Positions 45,097 to 57,689 of a stretch of 64,000 nucleotides of DNA are shown piece by piece; position 1 is the stretch's first letter, and every line of letters starts with the position of its first letter. A model generated the notes under the pieces. It had not been told where the DNA came from. It searched no databases and saw nothing but the letters and a program-made list of their open reading frames with translations. Both the position numbers and the translations under genes were made by a program. The stretch is taken from contig KN832870.1 of NCBI GenBank assembly GCA_000827325.1, forward strand, positions 6,534,914-6,598,913, read 5' to 3'. This DNA comes from Oidiodendron maius Zn (Eukaryota > Ascomycota > Leotiomycetes > Myxotrichaceae).

Positions 45097-47144
45097 ATGG
45101 CTTATAACGGTGCCAGCCTCGCCCTTGACGGCGGTGACCCTCGAATAGAGAAGAACCCTGCGCAATTCGCTCTCGACAATGGCCACGACACCAATGGGGG
45201 TGAATCTGCGGGCGGCCATGGCTTTACCGTTGAAGCCGCACAGGTCCACAATGACCCTGAAGTGTTGTTTGAAGAGTATCTTCACTACTCCAAGCTCACC
45301 CGTGCTGAGGAGCGCGCATACGAGGGTAACCACATCAATCGAAAGGATCCTTGGTCTCTTGGTGGAATCATCAAGAATCGATTCTCAAAGGGCCACGTGC
45401 ATGAAGTCAATGCTGTCGTTGACGGGGGTGCAATTATAACAACCCACAATAATGCCACCACGGTCACCGACCTCGAATGGAGGCAAGCCTCGCGTGCCCT
45501 TAGAACCGCCAGCTGGGGTTCCGTTTTCTTCTTGATCACCACTGATATTCTGGGTCCCCAAGGTGCTGCGTACGTGTTAACTACCCATCATGATGCTTTC
45601 AATTTTCAAGTCTTCGAGCGTGGATTGGGTTGACTTTTCTCTTAGATGGGCTTTCTCCAACACCGGCTACGGACCCGGTGTCGCTCTCTACACGGTTTTT
45701 GGCCTCATGGCGTCTATTTCTGGTTGGTACGTCTGGGGCGTCTTCATGCATATGGATTCCGATCGCTACCCACTCCGTGACTTCGGACAGGCCTTTTTCC
45801 GCGTCTTCGGCTCTACAACAAGACACGTTATCAACGTTCTGCAGAGTCTTCAGATGCTCATGCTGGTTGCTGTCCTTATCCTTAGTAATGGTGGATCCAT
45901 CTCCCAAATCTCCATTGGCGACAACGGCATTCATGGGAACGGCCTTTGCTATGTCGTCTGTTTGCTTATATTTGCTATCCTGGGTATGTTTATCGGTCAG
46001 ATCCGCACGCTTCAACGTTTCGGCTGGCTGGCGAACTTCTCCGTCTGGACTACCGTGACTACTGCATTTATTGCAATTGGTATAAGCGCTGTCACTGCGC
46101 CTAACTATGTGGCTGCGTTTGGCAGTTTTGGCGCTGGCGACAGTCCATTTGGGATCACGAACTTTCCTTGCGGTAATGCTACATGCCCCGAGCCCATCAG
46201 AAAGTTCGGTGGCAGTCCCCCCCCTGGGTATGCCTCTGGTGGTGACGGGTTCCTTGGTACTTACCAGGGCATCAACAGCATTATCTACGCTTATGGTGGA
46301 GCTATGATCTTTTTCAACCTCATGGCCGAGATGCGCAACCCTTGGGATTTTTGGAAGGGCATGCTTTGTGCAGACATTTTCATATATCTTGCCTACATGT
46401 TCTATGGTATTTTCCAATACGCGTACCAAGGCCAATACACTTACAGCATATCGTACCAAAGTATCACCCCATACAACTATCAGACTGCTTGTAACATTTT
46501 GTCTATCATGGGTTCGTTACCATCACCTTTTGTGCCTTCCATCAAGTTAATCATAATCGATAGGTGGTCTCATCGCCGCCTGCTTATATGGTAACATAGG
46601 CATCAAGGTTATTTATAACAATGTCTTAATGGAACTTTTTGGTTTGTGATCCCTTCTTGAATCAAAATCTCTTTTCTAACCCGGTAAAACAGGCTTCCCG
46701 CCACTAACAAAGAAAGCTGGTAAACTGCTCTGGGTCGTTATTGTACCACTGTACTGGGCCCTGGCTTTCGTTGTTGGAGCTGCCATTCCCAACTTTAGTG
46801 ACTTCACGACTTTAGTTGGAGCATTCTGTATTGGAAACTTCACCTATGCCTTCCCTGCAATGCTCAAAATCGGCTTCGAAATTAAGAAGGGCGCCATGCT
46901 GCCCGAAGAGTCCTTCGACGAGGCTACCAAGAAATACGTCCGCCACGATGGTGGCATGAAGAGATGGTGGCGCGGATACAAGGCATCGTGGCTCTTGACC
47001 TCATTTAACATCATATACCTTCTTGGTGCATTGGTCGTGTGTGGACTTGGTATGTACTCAGCCATCGAAGCCTTGATTGGCGCGTTTGGTGAAGGACACA
47101 CAGTCGCAACTTCCTTTGGCTGTGTATCTCCGTTTGCAGCATAG
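45097..47144 (+). CDS. AAAP-family amino-acid transporter
   Basis: Four exons: 45097-45569, 45646-46511, 46564-46641 and 46693-47144. Introns are 76, 52 and 51 bases. They give 622 residues. The hydrophilic N-terminus of about 150 residues ends in EWRQASRALRTASWGSVFFL. Splicing then joins ITTDILGPQGAA to WAFSNTGYGPGVALYTVFG, the conserved first helices of Neurospora Mtr-like N-type amino-acid permeases (Aa_trans). The 26-codon third exon (GLIAACLYGNIGIKVIYNNV) is needed to keep the frame. Roughly ten membrane segments are visible, and the motif MIFFNLMAEMRNPWDFWKGM is typical. It probably takes up neutral or aromatic amino acids with protons at the plasma membrane. Intact. Confidence 0.88.
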
Positions 47145-47440
47145 ATCACGTCAAATTGGACATAATAGTAGAAGTTAAAGTGTGTCTGCTAAGAAGAAGG
47201 GATATTTTATAGATAGATATAGTTACAGATTGTCTATTCGATCTAATTATCTAGGGATAAAATTAGAACTAAAATATACGAAGTAGGGACCAGCTAAATC
47301 GTAGCCCTTAGTAGCTAAATCGTAGCCACCTTCCCGGATTAAGATAATGACTCAGCACATCTCGTATAAGTTACCTGCGCCACAGTACTTTTTTCTGCCT
47401 GATTGCATGTACCCCTAATGCTTAGTATATTAAAACTAAC
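47145..47440. other. intergenic, no gene seen
   Basis: 3' flank of the transporter. The phrase TAGCTAAATCGTAGCC(A/C) is directly repeated near 47292-47330. Confidence 0.4.
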
Positions 47441-47444
47441 TAAA

Positions 47445-47773
47445 TACCGGTGTCTACCTCAATACAGTCAAAAACCTCGCCCTCAATCAGTGATATAGCT
47501 GCAGCTGCAGCATCAACTAGACTATCTGGCTGATATATTGAGGCTATACCACGCATATATCCCCTCTCTGCTTGAGTTCCGGCAATATACATATCCTGGT
47601 AGCCGTTTTGAAGCAAGCAGCAGCTTCACCATTGCCTCGAGCCTGCACCGTGCGGCCCATGATAGCGGCGTCCGACCATAGCTGATGGCCCCTTTCCACC
47701 TCTTTATGAGACGAGTTAAGGATTTACAAATTGCTTGGCCATGACTGCGGGATGCAATGAGTGACTGATGCAA
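47445..47773 (-). pseudogene. ankyrin-repeat relic
   Basis: The minus frame has YGRTPLSWAARCRLEAMVKL followed by LLASKR, a single recognisable ankyrin repeat. Another frame downstream reads AGTQAERGYMRGIASIYQPD to a stop near 47440. There is no start codon context and no second intact repeat, so this is a fragment. Confidence 0.5.
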
Positions 47774-47779
47774 TGAGGA

Positions 47780-48257
47780 ATGTAATATTGATGTACAAAC
47801 CTACCTCAGGAAGCTATCGTAAATTGCATTTTTGTAGCGCGTAATTTCTCGAAATGCAGAAAATATTTCCATGCAACTGTGTAACCGTTTTCATAACTTA
47901 AGCACCTGAAATGCACGCAAATTTCTCAATTAGGACTAGTATTAATGTGGTAATTTAGGGGGTGTCACTCTATCCTTTTGCCGTCGCTTACGGCAAATCA
48001 CGCCGCCATGGTGCACGAATCCTCTTGACGCTTCAAGGGTAAGATAAATTTCATAACCTCCCAATACGGTAGGTGCCAACTCTGGTTAGTAATTTCAGAT
48101 CGCGCTTCGTGTCAACCCGTTCCCAAAGCCCTCCCTTTGCATTGAAGACCACTTAATCGGCCCTATCGTCGTTGCTTCAACGTCTCTTCCAGGATAGGTC
48201 AGGATGCGAAAGCATCACGTTTACCTGATCTTATGATCACTGCCCTATCCCTCTACG
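47780..48257. other. intergenic, promoter of the glycosyltransferase
   Basis: No gene seen. Confidence 0.4.
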
Positions 48258-49811
48258 ATGCATATTATCTCCTCATTCAATTTGGTGCGTAGACGGGCGT
48301 TGCAAAAGCCTGTCCTTCTATGCGTTCTCGTCACCGTGTTCGTTTTTCTGCTCGCCAGAAACTACGCCAAGTTACACTTCTACCGTGACCCAACCTCGAA
48401 ATTCTTCGATCCTTCAAGAGCATATGAACGGCGCTATAGCGAGGTGCGACGACGTGAAGCCGATGTTTTCGTCAACGTCTCGGCCACAAAGCCTTTCCTG
48501 CGCAACTCGACACGCCCGCCCCTGCTATGCGTCGGTATGCTTACCATTGCTCGTCCGAGCGGCGACGTCTACTTTCGCACCTCAGTTGGATCACTACTGG
48601 CGGGCCTGACACTTCATGAGAGAGATAGCATATACCTCATCCCATTTGTTGGTCATACAAATGCGAGCGCGCATCCTGCATTTGCTGAACAGTGGTTACA
48701 CAATGTTGCTGATTTGGTCTTGACATACAATAACTCCAAGTTCTTATCTGAGGAACAATATGTGCATATACAAGAATTAGAGATGGAAAGGGAGAGGACG
48801 GGAATTCCGGATAGAGAGAAACATATGTTTGATTATACCCAGGTGCTAAAGGAATGCGAGAATGTCGGAGCGAAGTATGTTGCGGTTGTTGAGGATGATA
48901 TTTTGGCGCTAGATGGTTGGTTTCATAGGATGAGGAAGGGGTTGCAGGAGGTGGAACGACGGACGAAGATGAAAGGCCAGAGTGGATGTGAGTCATTTCC
49001 AAAGATCTCCTACCGTCTCCTCTTGTTCAAGCCTCACTGCAGACTCTAGTCTTCTACCTACGACTCTTCTACACTGAAGCACAATTGGGTTGGAATAGCG
49101 AAGAATGGCCGCTATATCTGCGCTGGGTATCAACCGTCATATTATTGACAGCCCTTGTCAATGCGATAATGTTTGTTTTCCTCCACCGAACATCCCTCGT
49201 ACACAAACACGGTAGAATACTCTTCTCCGCCAGTTTGCTCACTGTCTGCTTAATGGCAATTCTCTTCTTCATCTCTGGGCGGGTTAGTATGCTCCCTCTG
49301 TCAGAGGGTGTGCACGAAATGGCAAGATATGGGTGTTGTGCTCAGGCGATTGTCTATCCGAGGAATAAGGTCCCAATGTATGTGAGCAAATACTCCATTC
49401 ACATTTAGATCATGAGAATGTATGAGTTACTGACTCAATGCCACAGACTAACAAAGTGGTATGAGGAACAAAGGATCGGGTTTGTAGACACACTAGCTGA
49501 GAAGCTTGGAGACGAAAGACCTCATGAAATGGGAGCAAGATGGGCACTTACACCGAGCGTGGTCCAACACATAGGTCGGAAAAGCAGTACGGCAAACGAA
49601 TACACTCACAATGCACTTTACTGACTTAAGAATGTTAGGCAAAGGAGATGCACAGTGGGATGGAGAAGTCAAATATGTCAATGGGAAGACAGGTAGCGAA
49701 ACATTGTGGAACTTTGCCTTTGAGCTAAATAATCCAGATGTCTTAAGAGAAGAACATAGTTTGGAAGCGGGACTTTGGGAGTGGCAAGAGCCACCTCTCA
49801 AAAGCGGCTGA
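48258..49811 (+). CDS. PGAP4/TMEM246-like membrane glycosyltransferase
   Basis: Four exons: 48258-48987, 49050-49377, 49447-49586 and 49639-49811. Introns are 62, 69 and 52 bases. They give 456 residues. The N-terminus has a signal-anchor (VLLCVLVTVFVFLLARNYA). The luminal half contains VGMLTIARPSGDVYFRTSVG and AKYVAVVEDDILALDGWFHR, the latter with the EDD metal/nucleotide-sugar site. Two more membrane segments (YLRWVSTVILLTALVNAIMF and the next about 30 residues on) interrupt the catalytic domain, a plan typical of PGAP4-like enzymes. In animals PGAP4 adds GalNAc to GPI anchors in the Golgi; the fungal sugar and acceptor are unknown. The last intron restores QHIGRKSSKGDA, supporting the model. 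Confidence 0.82.
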
Positions 49812-50270
49812 AAATATGTGATGGTGAAGCATGGCATGAGACCACTCGAGCATAGATGTGTGCCGGTCTTCAAGCAGAGCTCTAACCTTAGACATAGTAT
49901 ATTGTATTAAAGGCCACAAAATATTGAATGAGATATCTCTGCGCCTATATGATTGATTTCCATCTGCCGCTTTTCGTGGCCCCGCTGTCCCATGTTGTCT
50001 ATGCTGCATAGTATCATATGACCATTTTGGATATATCGATTTCCGAAACTGTCACTTGTGTCTCCACAACGAGGGGTGTGAGGAGGCGTCATCATCTTCC
50101 TCTCTCTAAAAAATTACTAGACAAGACTGTAACATGAGTCTCCCTGTGTCGTTATACACATTGGTGTAGGCTAAGGGTGTAATGGACCGAGCGATGGAGG
50201 CAGGTGACCTACGGGTTCATCTCTTCGAAATACTCGTTGACAAAGTGGACAAGATAATCTTGAACTGAGG
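49812..50270. other. intergenic, no gene seen
   Basis: Nothing recognised between the glycosyltransferase and repeat copy C. Confidence 0.4.
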
Positions 50271-50274
50271 TCAC

Positions 50275-50500
50275 ATAGTGCACAGGTCGTAGTCAGGAAT
50301 CAAGGTGAAACTCAGTGTTATATTAAGTGATGCAGAGACAACTGAGGTCGTTAGACTACAGAACACAACACTCATTATATACCTGCTCAGGTGGCAGCAT
50401 ACGTAAGCCCTTACGACTATACAGTCGTAATGCCATTGCGTATGTTGCCACTAACCTAAGACATCGTGATATATATGCCTGAAGCCCTGACACAGTCAAC
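50275..50500 (+). repeat. dispersed hairpin repeat, copy C (best preserved)
   Basis: It shares ends with copies A and B. The centre has a large hairpin: GTGGCAGCATACG at 50391-50403 pairs with CGTATGTTGCCAC at 50439-50451. Between them TTACGACT and AGTCGTAA form a second stem. No ORF. It could be a solo LTR or a non-autonomous element. Confidence 0.75.
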
Positions 50501-50504
50501 AGAT

Positions 50505-51620
50505 AATATGAAGTGATTGTACTGTAGTAAGCAGCTAAGTATTATGCCAACGAAGATTGCGATTAACCTATTAAGCATTTATACGCTTACCCATATTTAA
50601 ATATAAAACCAAAAACCCTGGCTGCAAGCAAGCTAAAAAGTTTGGTCAAGGGGAAGCCGTGGTTGCAAGCGACTGTAAGGCATAGGGCAGTTGTTGTCGG
50701 ACAGATCGTTTTACGAATAACGTGAGAAAAGACACGAAAATGTTAGCTATGCTGTCTATGTATTTGGCGATCTTGGTTGGACGTCTATTTACGGCTGCCC
50801 CCATAGATAAGGATGGTCCGCTATTTGAGGCTGCTTAGCTATTGTACATTTTACCAGAGCGCTCACAAAATTTAGGGGATACTCAGCTTTACCTAAGATA
50901 GAAGCCTGCTTTGTCATATACCGGACAAATAATTCTTCATTTGACCGCTTTACGGATTCGAATCATACCTCTTTCTAATTCTCAAAAGGATCCCAGGTCG
51001 CGGTGGAGAACCGCGGGCAGATCGTCAGGTCACTTACTATTTCAGTATCTTAGATGAGCGGGATACGCCATGCAACATATTTGGAGAGGCTGTGAGCTGG
51101 TATCCGCAGAGTCAAGCTGTTTCAGCATATAATTAAGGGGGGGGAGTTCATTTGGAACTAATTCGTTGAGATACGAGCGCTCAGCATGGTTCAGATCCTA
51201 TGTGACCTGAAGCATCTCCCGCCTCACTCGTGTGCGCCGCCAACACAACCAACGCAACATGGGTCGGTGCCAAGGAGCAGCTTCCGAGGCTATGCAATTG
51301 GCCTTTTCCTTGTGCCCGGGAACAATTACGCTCCGATGCGAAATCTTGCCGGTCAGCACAGTAGTGACGAGCGACCTCCGCAAATTCTACATATTAGGCC
51401 TATTTAAATATCCGCAGCAGCTTCGAGACTTGCTTACGAGGCGGGGCGCATCACAAATGAGGCAAGTTCACAAAAATGACGGCAAGGGAGGACGGCAGAT
51501 AGATGGTCTAGGAATCGTCCCGAGATATTCGCCAGAATCTACAAAAAAAACCCCGATTCCCTACCCTCAAGAGCTTTGCTCTATGCTTTTTTTTCAATCT
51601 TTAGTCAACCTTCACATCCG
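50505..51620. other. intergenic, no gene seen
   Basis: A poly-G run lies near 51137-51143. Chance frames at 51186-51657 have no motif. Confidence 0.35.
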
Positions 51621-53053
51621 ATGGCTTTTGCTCACGTCTACCGCGCCATGGAGATAGCCCCCCCTAACCGTTATTCCGTACAAGCCGAAGTACCAGAAAC
51701 CGGCCAACCGCAATTTTCACAACCTCCTTTCCAAACCTTGCATCAGGCAACCCAGCTCCCACAACGCTTCCCAGGGGATTGATTCAGGTGTATCGCCAGC
51801 CCAAACATTTCCTGAAAGTATCTGGCTGGCGAAGAATGCCGAAAATTGCGTGGCCGCTGCTGGAAATGTTGTAGGCCCTGGTGATGAGCCAAAGAGTGCC
51901 CGAGGTATGCATTTAGATTGACTTTTTCCCTAGTAATCGCCTTGGTCTGACAGGACCTAGGCCTGACCAATCCTGTTAACGCACTAGCAGCAAGAAATGA
52001 CATTGATGGCTCCGACGACTCATTTCCCTCAATTCGCCGTTTACTCTCTCCTGAATATAAGCATAAGTTGGAGGAGCAGGGATCACTCGTGCAAAAGGAC
52101 ACTACCGAGAAGAACATTGGCGAAGCCTTGGATGATCTGTTTGGTTATGGATCGACAGCTGGTAGTAGCCAAGGTGGGTTGTGCTGAGTTGCTACATGTG
52201 ATCGCCTGCTCATGCTGTTGCAGATAAACCAATTGTATTGGATAGCGACAGTAGATCGGAGCACCGAGACGACAATCTTGACAACACATACGCCTTCAGC
52301 ACTCTGGATGGTGAGCAACCGAGTCATGAAGCCTTGGATTTGGACATCCTGCCAGCGACCTTTATTCGTTCGGCCAACAGGCTTGAGGATGGTGACACTG
52401 ACAATGGTGACAATGGCATCGACAATAGCACGTCTCGGCATTCTGCCAAAGGACTGATCCGCCTTGCCTTGCTACGAATCCAATTTAAACCGTACCAGCA
52501 CGCCGTCACTTCGACATTACGAGGATGTGGGAACAAGCAGTATGGGAAATGTCAACGGCAGCGATTCTGAGTCGGGAGGCGACAAAATTTCCTCAAAGCG
52601 GCGGAAACTTTCAGACACCTCAGGCTGTATAACAGCTTTGAGCGGCCACATTGGACGGTCTCATCACTCTCCACAGTTTCGGAGGATCCGGAGGACATCA
52701 GAGCCGATGGATTTGCGAGCATATCTGTCGACGACAACCTCGCCAGCACTGCCAGAACTACACCTGACATATCTGAATCTGCTTCTCTAACAAAACCCCA
52801 AATTTGTCCAGGGCTGGATGGCACGAACACGAACCGGGACTGGGAGGTGCGCAAAATCATCGGCAAGGAGCATGTCGATGGTGTTTTGCACTACTTGGTG
52901 AAATGGTACCCAACTTTGGAGCCTGTTCACTCGCTAGAGAACGCGAAGGAGCTGGTGGATGAGTTCGAGGCGCGACTTCTAGCATTGCGCGTGGACAAAG
53001 AAGAGCGAAAGGGGCTAGGTGTAAAGCGAGACGACGTATTAGGTGGCCAGTAG
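51621..53053 (+). pseudogene. chromodomain protein gene with frameshifts
   Basis: The ATG at 51621 begins MAFAHVYRAMEIAPPNRYSV. The C-terminal part reads WEVRKIIGKEHVDGVLHYLV then KWYPTLEPVHSLENAKELVD, a chromodomain with the aromatic cage residues typical of methyl-lysine readers. Introns at 51905-51960 and 52174-52223 fit in frame. Coding-like segments nevertheless change frame near 51770, 52465 and 52655; the last two shifts cancel. The middle has a nuclear-type basic stretch (SSKRRKLSD). Chromodomains occur both in host chromatin proteins and in retrotransposon integrases; no integrase or RT motif is visible here. Likely a decaying host-type gene. Confidence 0.6.
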
Positions 53054-54045
53054 GAGAAAAGGCGGCGAGGCCGGCCCCGGAAACAAAAGTGAGGCTGAGT
53101 ATTAATACCGAAGGCGTGCTAATAGATTCTTGAAACTCGATTTTAATGAGTAGGTATATATCTTCAAAATGGGGGAAACGAAGGATAAATTTGAAGCCCA
53201 GAATATCCGTTATACAGCCCCATCTCGTGATACTTTTTATGTCCGCAACGATTCAATGTCACTCAGCGTCTTACGTTTGATTTACATTCGTCTTTCCTTA
53301 TTCTACACACTGCTTGCATATTGCCTGTATGGTTATCATGGGTATAATTCTAGATCTCACCTCCACGCGCGCAGAGACGAATAATTCGCGAATCATGTGT
53401 TCTAGAGACTAAAAAGCCACAAAAAAGATGTTCCTTAATCTCGAAAACTTCAAATAAGGCTCATGGAAGTGGTGGACTGGCTTCATGGATGCCAGCATCC
53501 ACTGGCAAGCAAAAGAGGAAGAGGGGGATTATGATGGCTTACCAACGCACCGGCGCTTTTGGTCTTTCAATCAGTATTCACAGCATACGCACTGGAAATC
53601 CAATTAATCCATCGACGGCCCTTCCAATTCACTATAGCCTCTTAAGATTATAGAAGTAAATACAATTGATGGCCTAAGGGGTGCGTAAGGACGATATTCT
53701 AAACCCTCTCAGGGCATGGGCGCTGGGAGTGACGACCAGCTAAGTCCGCTTTAACACCGAACAGATTGAATATTACAGACACACAGACTATACTGTAACA
53801 TCGCTAATGGAAACCTGTGAAAATCAAACCAGGCTGTTATTATAGTATGGCTGATAATGAACTTAGTTAATCTTAAAACAGCATATTATTCTGTTGACCT
53901 TAAGTTAATAATGTTATAAGTAAAAATTGAGCTCTTCTTTATTCGACGTGCTTGAACTTTGACAACCTTGAATAGTACACTCAAGTAAAAGGTCCCTTCA
54001 TTGAAAAGCGATAGAATCCTATGATTCTAGGGGGTAAGCTACTCC
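53054..54045. other. intergenic, no gene seen
   Basis: Nothing recognised. AT-rich toward the right. Confidence 0.4.
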
Positions 54046-54270
54046 TTACTCCGCGAATTTCGGCAGAATAGCACAGAACTCTTCGAATGATATCTCACTA
54101 CTATAATCTGTATCATACACATTTATCATCTCTTCAATCTTAGCAACCGTCACCAAATAATCTATCCCTTGGATATACTTTTTTATTTCTTCTAGGGAAA
54201 TCTTGCCTAAGCTATCAATATTGAATGTGTTAAATAGATAGCGTATATACGCTTCCAGACTCAAATTCAT
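54046..54270 (-). CDS. small EF-hand protein (calmodulin-like fragment)
   Basis: 74 residues with two EF-hand loops. The first is degenerate (NIDSLGKISLEE, Asn at position 1). The second is complete (DTDYSSEISFEE, acidic at 1, 3 and 12). The spacing is that of one calmodulin lobe. The ORF has an ATG and an intact frame but sits at the edge of a large AT-rich decayed block. It may therefore be the last exon of a lost gene rather than a working one. Confidence 0.5.
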   Translation of the reverse strand: MNLSLEAYIRYLFNTFNIDSLGKISLEEIKKYIQGIDYLVTVAKIEEMINVYDTDYSSEISFEEFCAILPKFAE

Positions 54271-55340
54271 ATTGATACTAAGTAACGCTAAGAACTACTC
54301 AAATAGAATACAGGTGCTTCCTGGTATACCTAAGATACAATCTATAGTTATCTGGATTTGTTCCTCTATATATATATACCTAGTCAAGTGAAGAACTATT
54401 ATAAGCTCCGCTTTATCAAACAAGCTATTTCTATCTTTATCAAATATATAGAAAGTCTTATAGTATACAGCAATCTTAGTTGCAGACAGCCAACTAGTAG
54501 GCTATTAATATCCACACTTCTCTGTCTGATTAGCAAGAGCTTTAATGTATTCCAGGATATTAAAAGCATGTTATATTATAAGCTATAGCTTCTTAGGATT
54601 ATAACCAAACTTTATAGTCCTATTTTCCGTAATCAGAGGGAGATTAAAGCAGACTTTTAGGTTCTCTATTAATATACGTCTTATATCTAAGGTTTCTTGT
54701 CTATAGTAATAGTCTCTATATAGGAAAGTCCTATATAGCTTGATAATACAGTAATGCTCCTCTAGTATAGTATAAAAGATATATAGTTCTAATGGAAGTA
54801 AAGGCTCTAACTAGTTATAAAACCTGATACCCTATTCCTAGTCTATAATATTCTCCTAGTATATTATGATTAGATAGGGCATGAATATACACTCCTCTAG
54901 CTCTAACATATAAAGCCAGTTATAAGGAGCATCAATAATTGCACAAGCTATCTTGTCGCCTATAAAAGACTAGATTATATACCAGTAGATATTGTATAGG
55001 AACTAATCAACCAGGATTATCAAGGCAAGGTACCCTCTTAGTGTTTTCTTCTATCTATTATATATACCTTTCAATACTGAAGAAACATACGCTCCAAATC
55101 AGGTTTCAATCTTGATATCTATATTATTACTCTTCCTAAACTATAGTGCTAGACACTTCATTACATCCAGTTTCCCACTTGTATCTTGCAAATACATAAA
55201 TTGGATAAGCTCGTTCTAGAGTGCCTCTATTATGGTTTAACAGCTAGAGTCTTAGAAGAGAAGCAGAATAATATAGATAGCTCACAATAGAATATTTCAG
55301 TACTGTAGGCTTGCCGAGTATAGCGAGAATTTGTAAAGGG
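54271..55340. repeat. large AT-rich, RIP-like block
   Basis: More than 1 kb of AT-rich DNA packed with TATA, CTATA and TTAA words and stops in all frames. It is probably a heavily mutated transposon copy that can no longer be identified. Confidence 0.55.
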
Positions 55341-57180
55341 TAGGGATCTTGAGTTATTATTCCTCTCAGATCCAATCTCCATTTGTGCAATAATCACACG
55401 TTCAGATTTAACATCGACATGTGCACTAAATGACTTTTTACCTGTTACACAGCATGATATCCGGTTTCACCTGAGACGATCACTAGATGCAAACACAACG
55501 CATGCCTACAGCAGTTCGGGAGGCCCTATGAGTGATGAACACGTTGTTCCTCAGTGTGCACCGGGTTTCTCCTGCTCAATTCATATGACTGTCTGAGGAG
55601 TCTGGACCTTGTGAACGAAGCCATCCTATTCAAACCCGATGCGTGTTTCATATATCTATGTGAAATGATTTGAATGTAGAACTGTGACGGTACAAGAGCA
55701 CCAGCGAAGTCAAATGCAATTTGGGTAAAGTGATTGTTTACGAATGAACTAGTTGGTGGTGAGAGTTAGGATACAAGGGGTGAAGTGTGCCGCACGAGCA
55801 AAAATAGTGTACCGGTGGGTGTGTTTTTAAGCGCCAACCCGACAGCGAGTGGCTACCAAACGAGGAGGTTTTATTTTCTGCTTTTGGATGATGATTCGTC
55901 AGGGAAGGGTGTTACTATTGCCGTGCTCCTTCAGTTGCAACTCGAACTTCTCGCACGAGAGATTCTTGAGGCCTTCCATACGAAGCATATCTGCTAGAGC
56001 AAATACTCGGGGATGCTTGAAGTAAGTTCAAGTCGTCGCATCTAGTTAAACGGCACGAAACAACTTTCATCCACGACATCAGTAACGAGCCAGGTTACGC
56101 GCCTGAGAAACTTCATCGAGGGTTTTAACACCAGTAGCGTTTTCCTTAACCTACGGATGTTGCAACCGGAATGAAATGTTTTCACAAGTCTCCAACCTTC
56201 CTTCGTCACCCCAAAAGGACTTGAAGCCAAGTAGCTCTTGAACTTCGATTAACAAAGTTTGAAACACAAGTCAAATCGAATATGGCCTCACGACGCCGAA
56301 TAGCAGGCAGGAAGTCCCAGCCAGTCGCTCACCGATATCGTCGACTTCGCTGACTCTAAAACTTCTCGCGCTCGAGGCCGCGTTCTATAACAGGTGCATC
56401 TACCACCTAGTCAATCCATACTCTAACGTAATAGCCACGCATAGCATTAAACAAAAGCTGAGTTATGTCACGAAGCAAGCTGCCTCCAGAACCTACAGCT
56501 ACTGAGGCCAATAGCCACAGATTTACTGCAGTCGAGAAATTAGATCAAGCTGAATTCCCGCCTGCTGATACCAACCAACTCGCTACGGAAGTGAGCAAAA
56601 TACCCATATCAGACGACCTGTTGTGCAAAATACGCTAGTCAAGGATACTCAGCTAGACTGGCATCAACACCATTAATAATCACCTTCATTAGTATTATCC
56701 TTCAGCTTTACAGGCTTCAAAACTTATTATATTCAGCTGTTCATGGTTCAATCGAACACCTTTTATCATGAATACATTCATTAGTTAGTCTATAAGTAGT
56801 GGGAGTAATCCCTTATTCTCATAGAAATCCAGGGCATTTTGCCTAATTTATGTAAGATCTCTCCAGAGGCAATTAACGTAGTTGATCAGTGAGCTGGACA
56901 GCTAATTTTACCGCAAAACCCACGATTTTAAAACTGCAATAGCTTGACCATTTCTCAATATTTTAATGTAAAATTAGAAATCTTAGCTACGTACCTATAT
57001 TTGATTAATATTTGAACTTAAGGTATTTATATACTAAGAAGTTATTAAGTTCTAAAGGATTAGGTCTAATATAAGGCCAAAATCTAATATTTCTAAAGTT
57101 TATGGAGTGATTTCCTTTAAATTCTTAGCAAAAAGCGGGATCTAAACACTACTAGCTATAACGGTGCTAGTATCGGCCAA
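55341..57180. other. decayed intergenic stretch
   Basis: No supported gene. The part from 56890 to 57120 is AT-rich. Confidence 0.4.
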
Positions 57181-57229
57181 AATTGTAAGTCGATTTAAAA
57201 TCATAGCGTCTATTGGGCTGAAGCTAGAT

Positions 57230-57650
57230 TCGCATCTTACTATAGCTGTAGGCTTTTGTATGTTTTAAGTGTGACTACTAGTGAAAATACTTGTAGTGAC
57301 CTTACCCTACTAACCTAATCCTACTAACATTACCTGTTATCGCTAAAGTGATTTTACCGTAGTGTTCTTAGCTGTAGAGTTTATATGTTTTAAGTTTCAT
57401 TATTAGTAAAAATACCTGTAGTGACCTTACTGAAAGAGCAATTCTTGAAATAACATCGCCTAAAGTGATTTTTATAATAGTTGCCCTACTTGCAATAAAA
57501 GTATCTTCAATAAAATTACTCTAATACAATCACTCCAGTGATCTTACATGTAGTGGCCGTACCTAAAGTGCAATAACCATAGTAAATCGCTCAAAGTGAT
57601 TTTACAGTAACCTTACGTCATACTTGAAGGTAAAATCTGGTAGGTGAAAA
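57230..57650. repeat. cluster of short diverged repeats
   Basis: A segment of about 50 bases (TATGTTTTAAGTGTGACTAC to TACTTGTAGTGACCTTAC) at 57248-57307 recurs at 57386-57434 with a few changes. The word AAAGTGATTTTA and variants occur at least four times between 57340 and 57610. Origin unknown. Confidence 0.6.
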
Positions 57651-57689
57651 CCTAAATCTAAGGTCGCTAGGTAAGCTGCAGGTAAAATT

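Noticed and set aside
45599-46459. 286-codon minus-strand ORF
   Set aside because: It is antisense to a well-supported amino-acid transporter exon and shows no motif; a codon-bias shadow.
50945-50965. Sequence resembling a tRNA T-loop (GGATTCGAATCAT)
   Set aside because: No acceptor, D or anticodon arms at the right distance.
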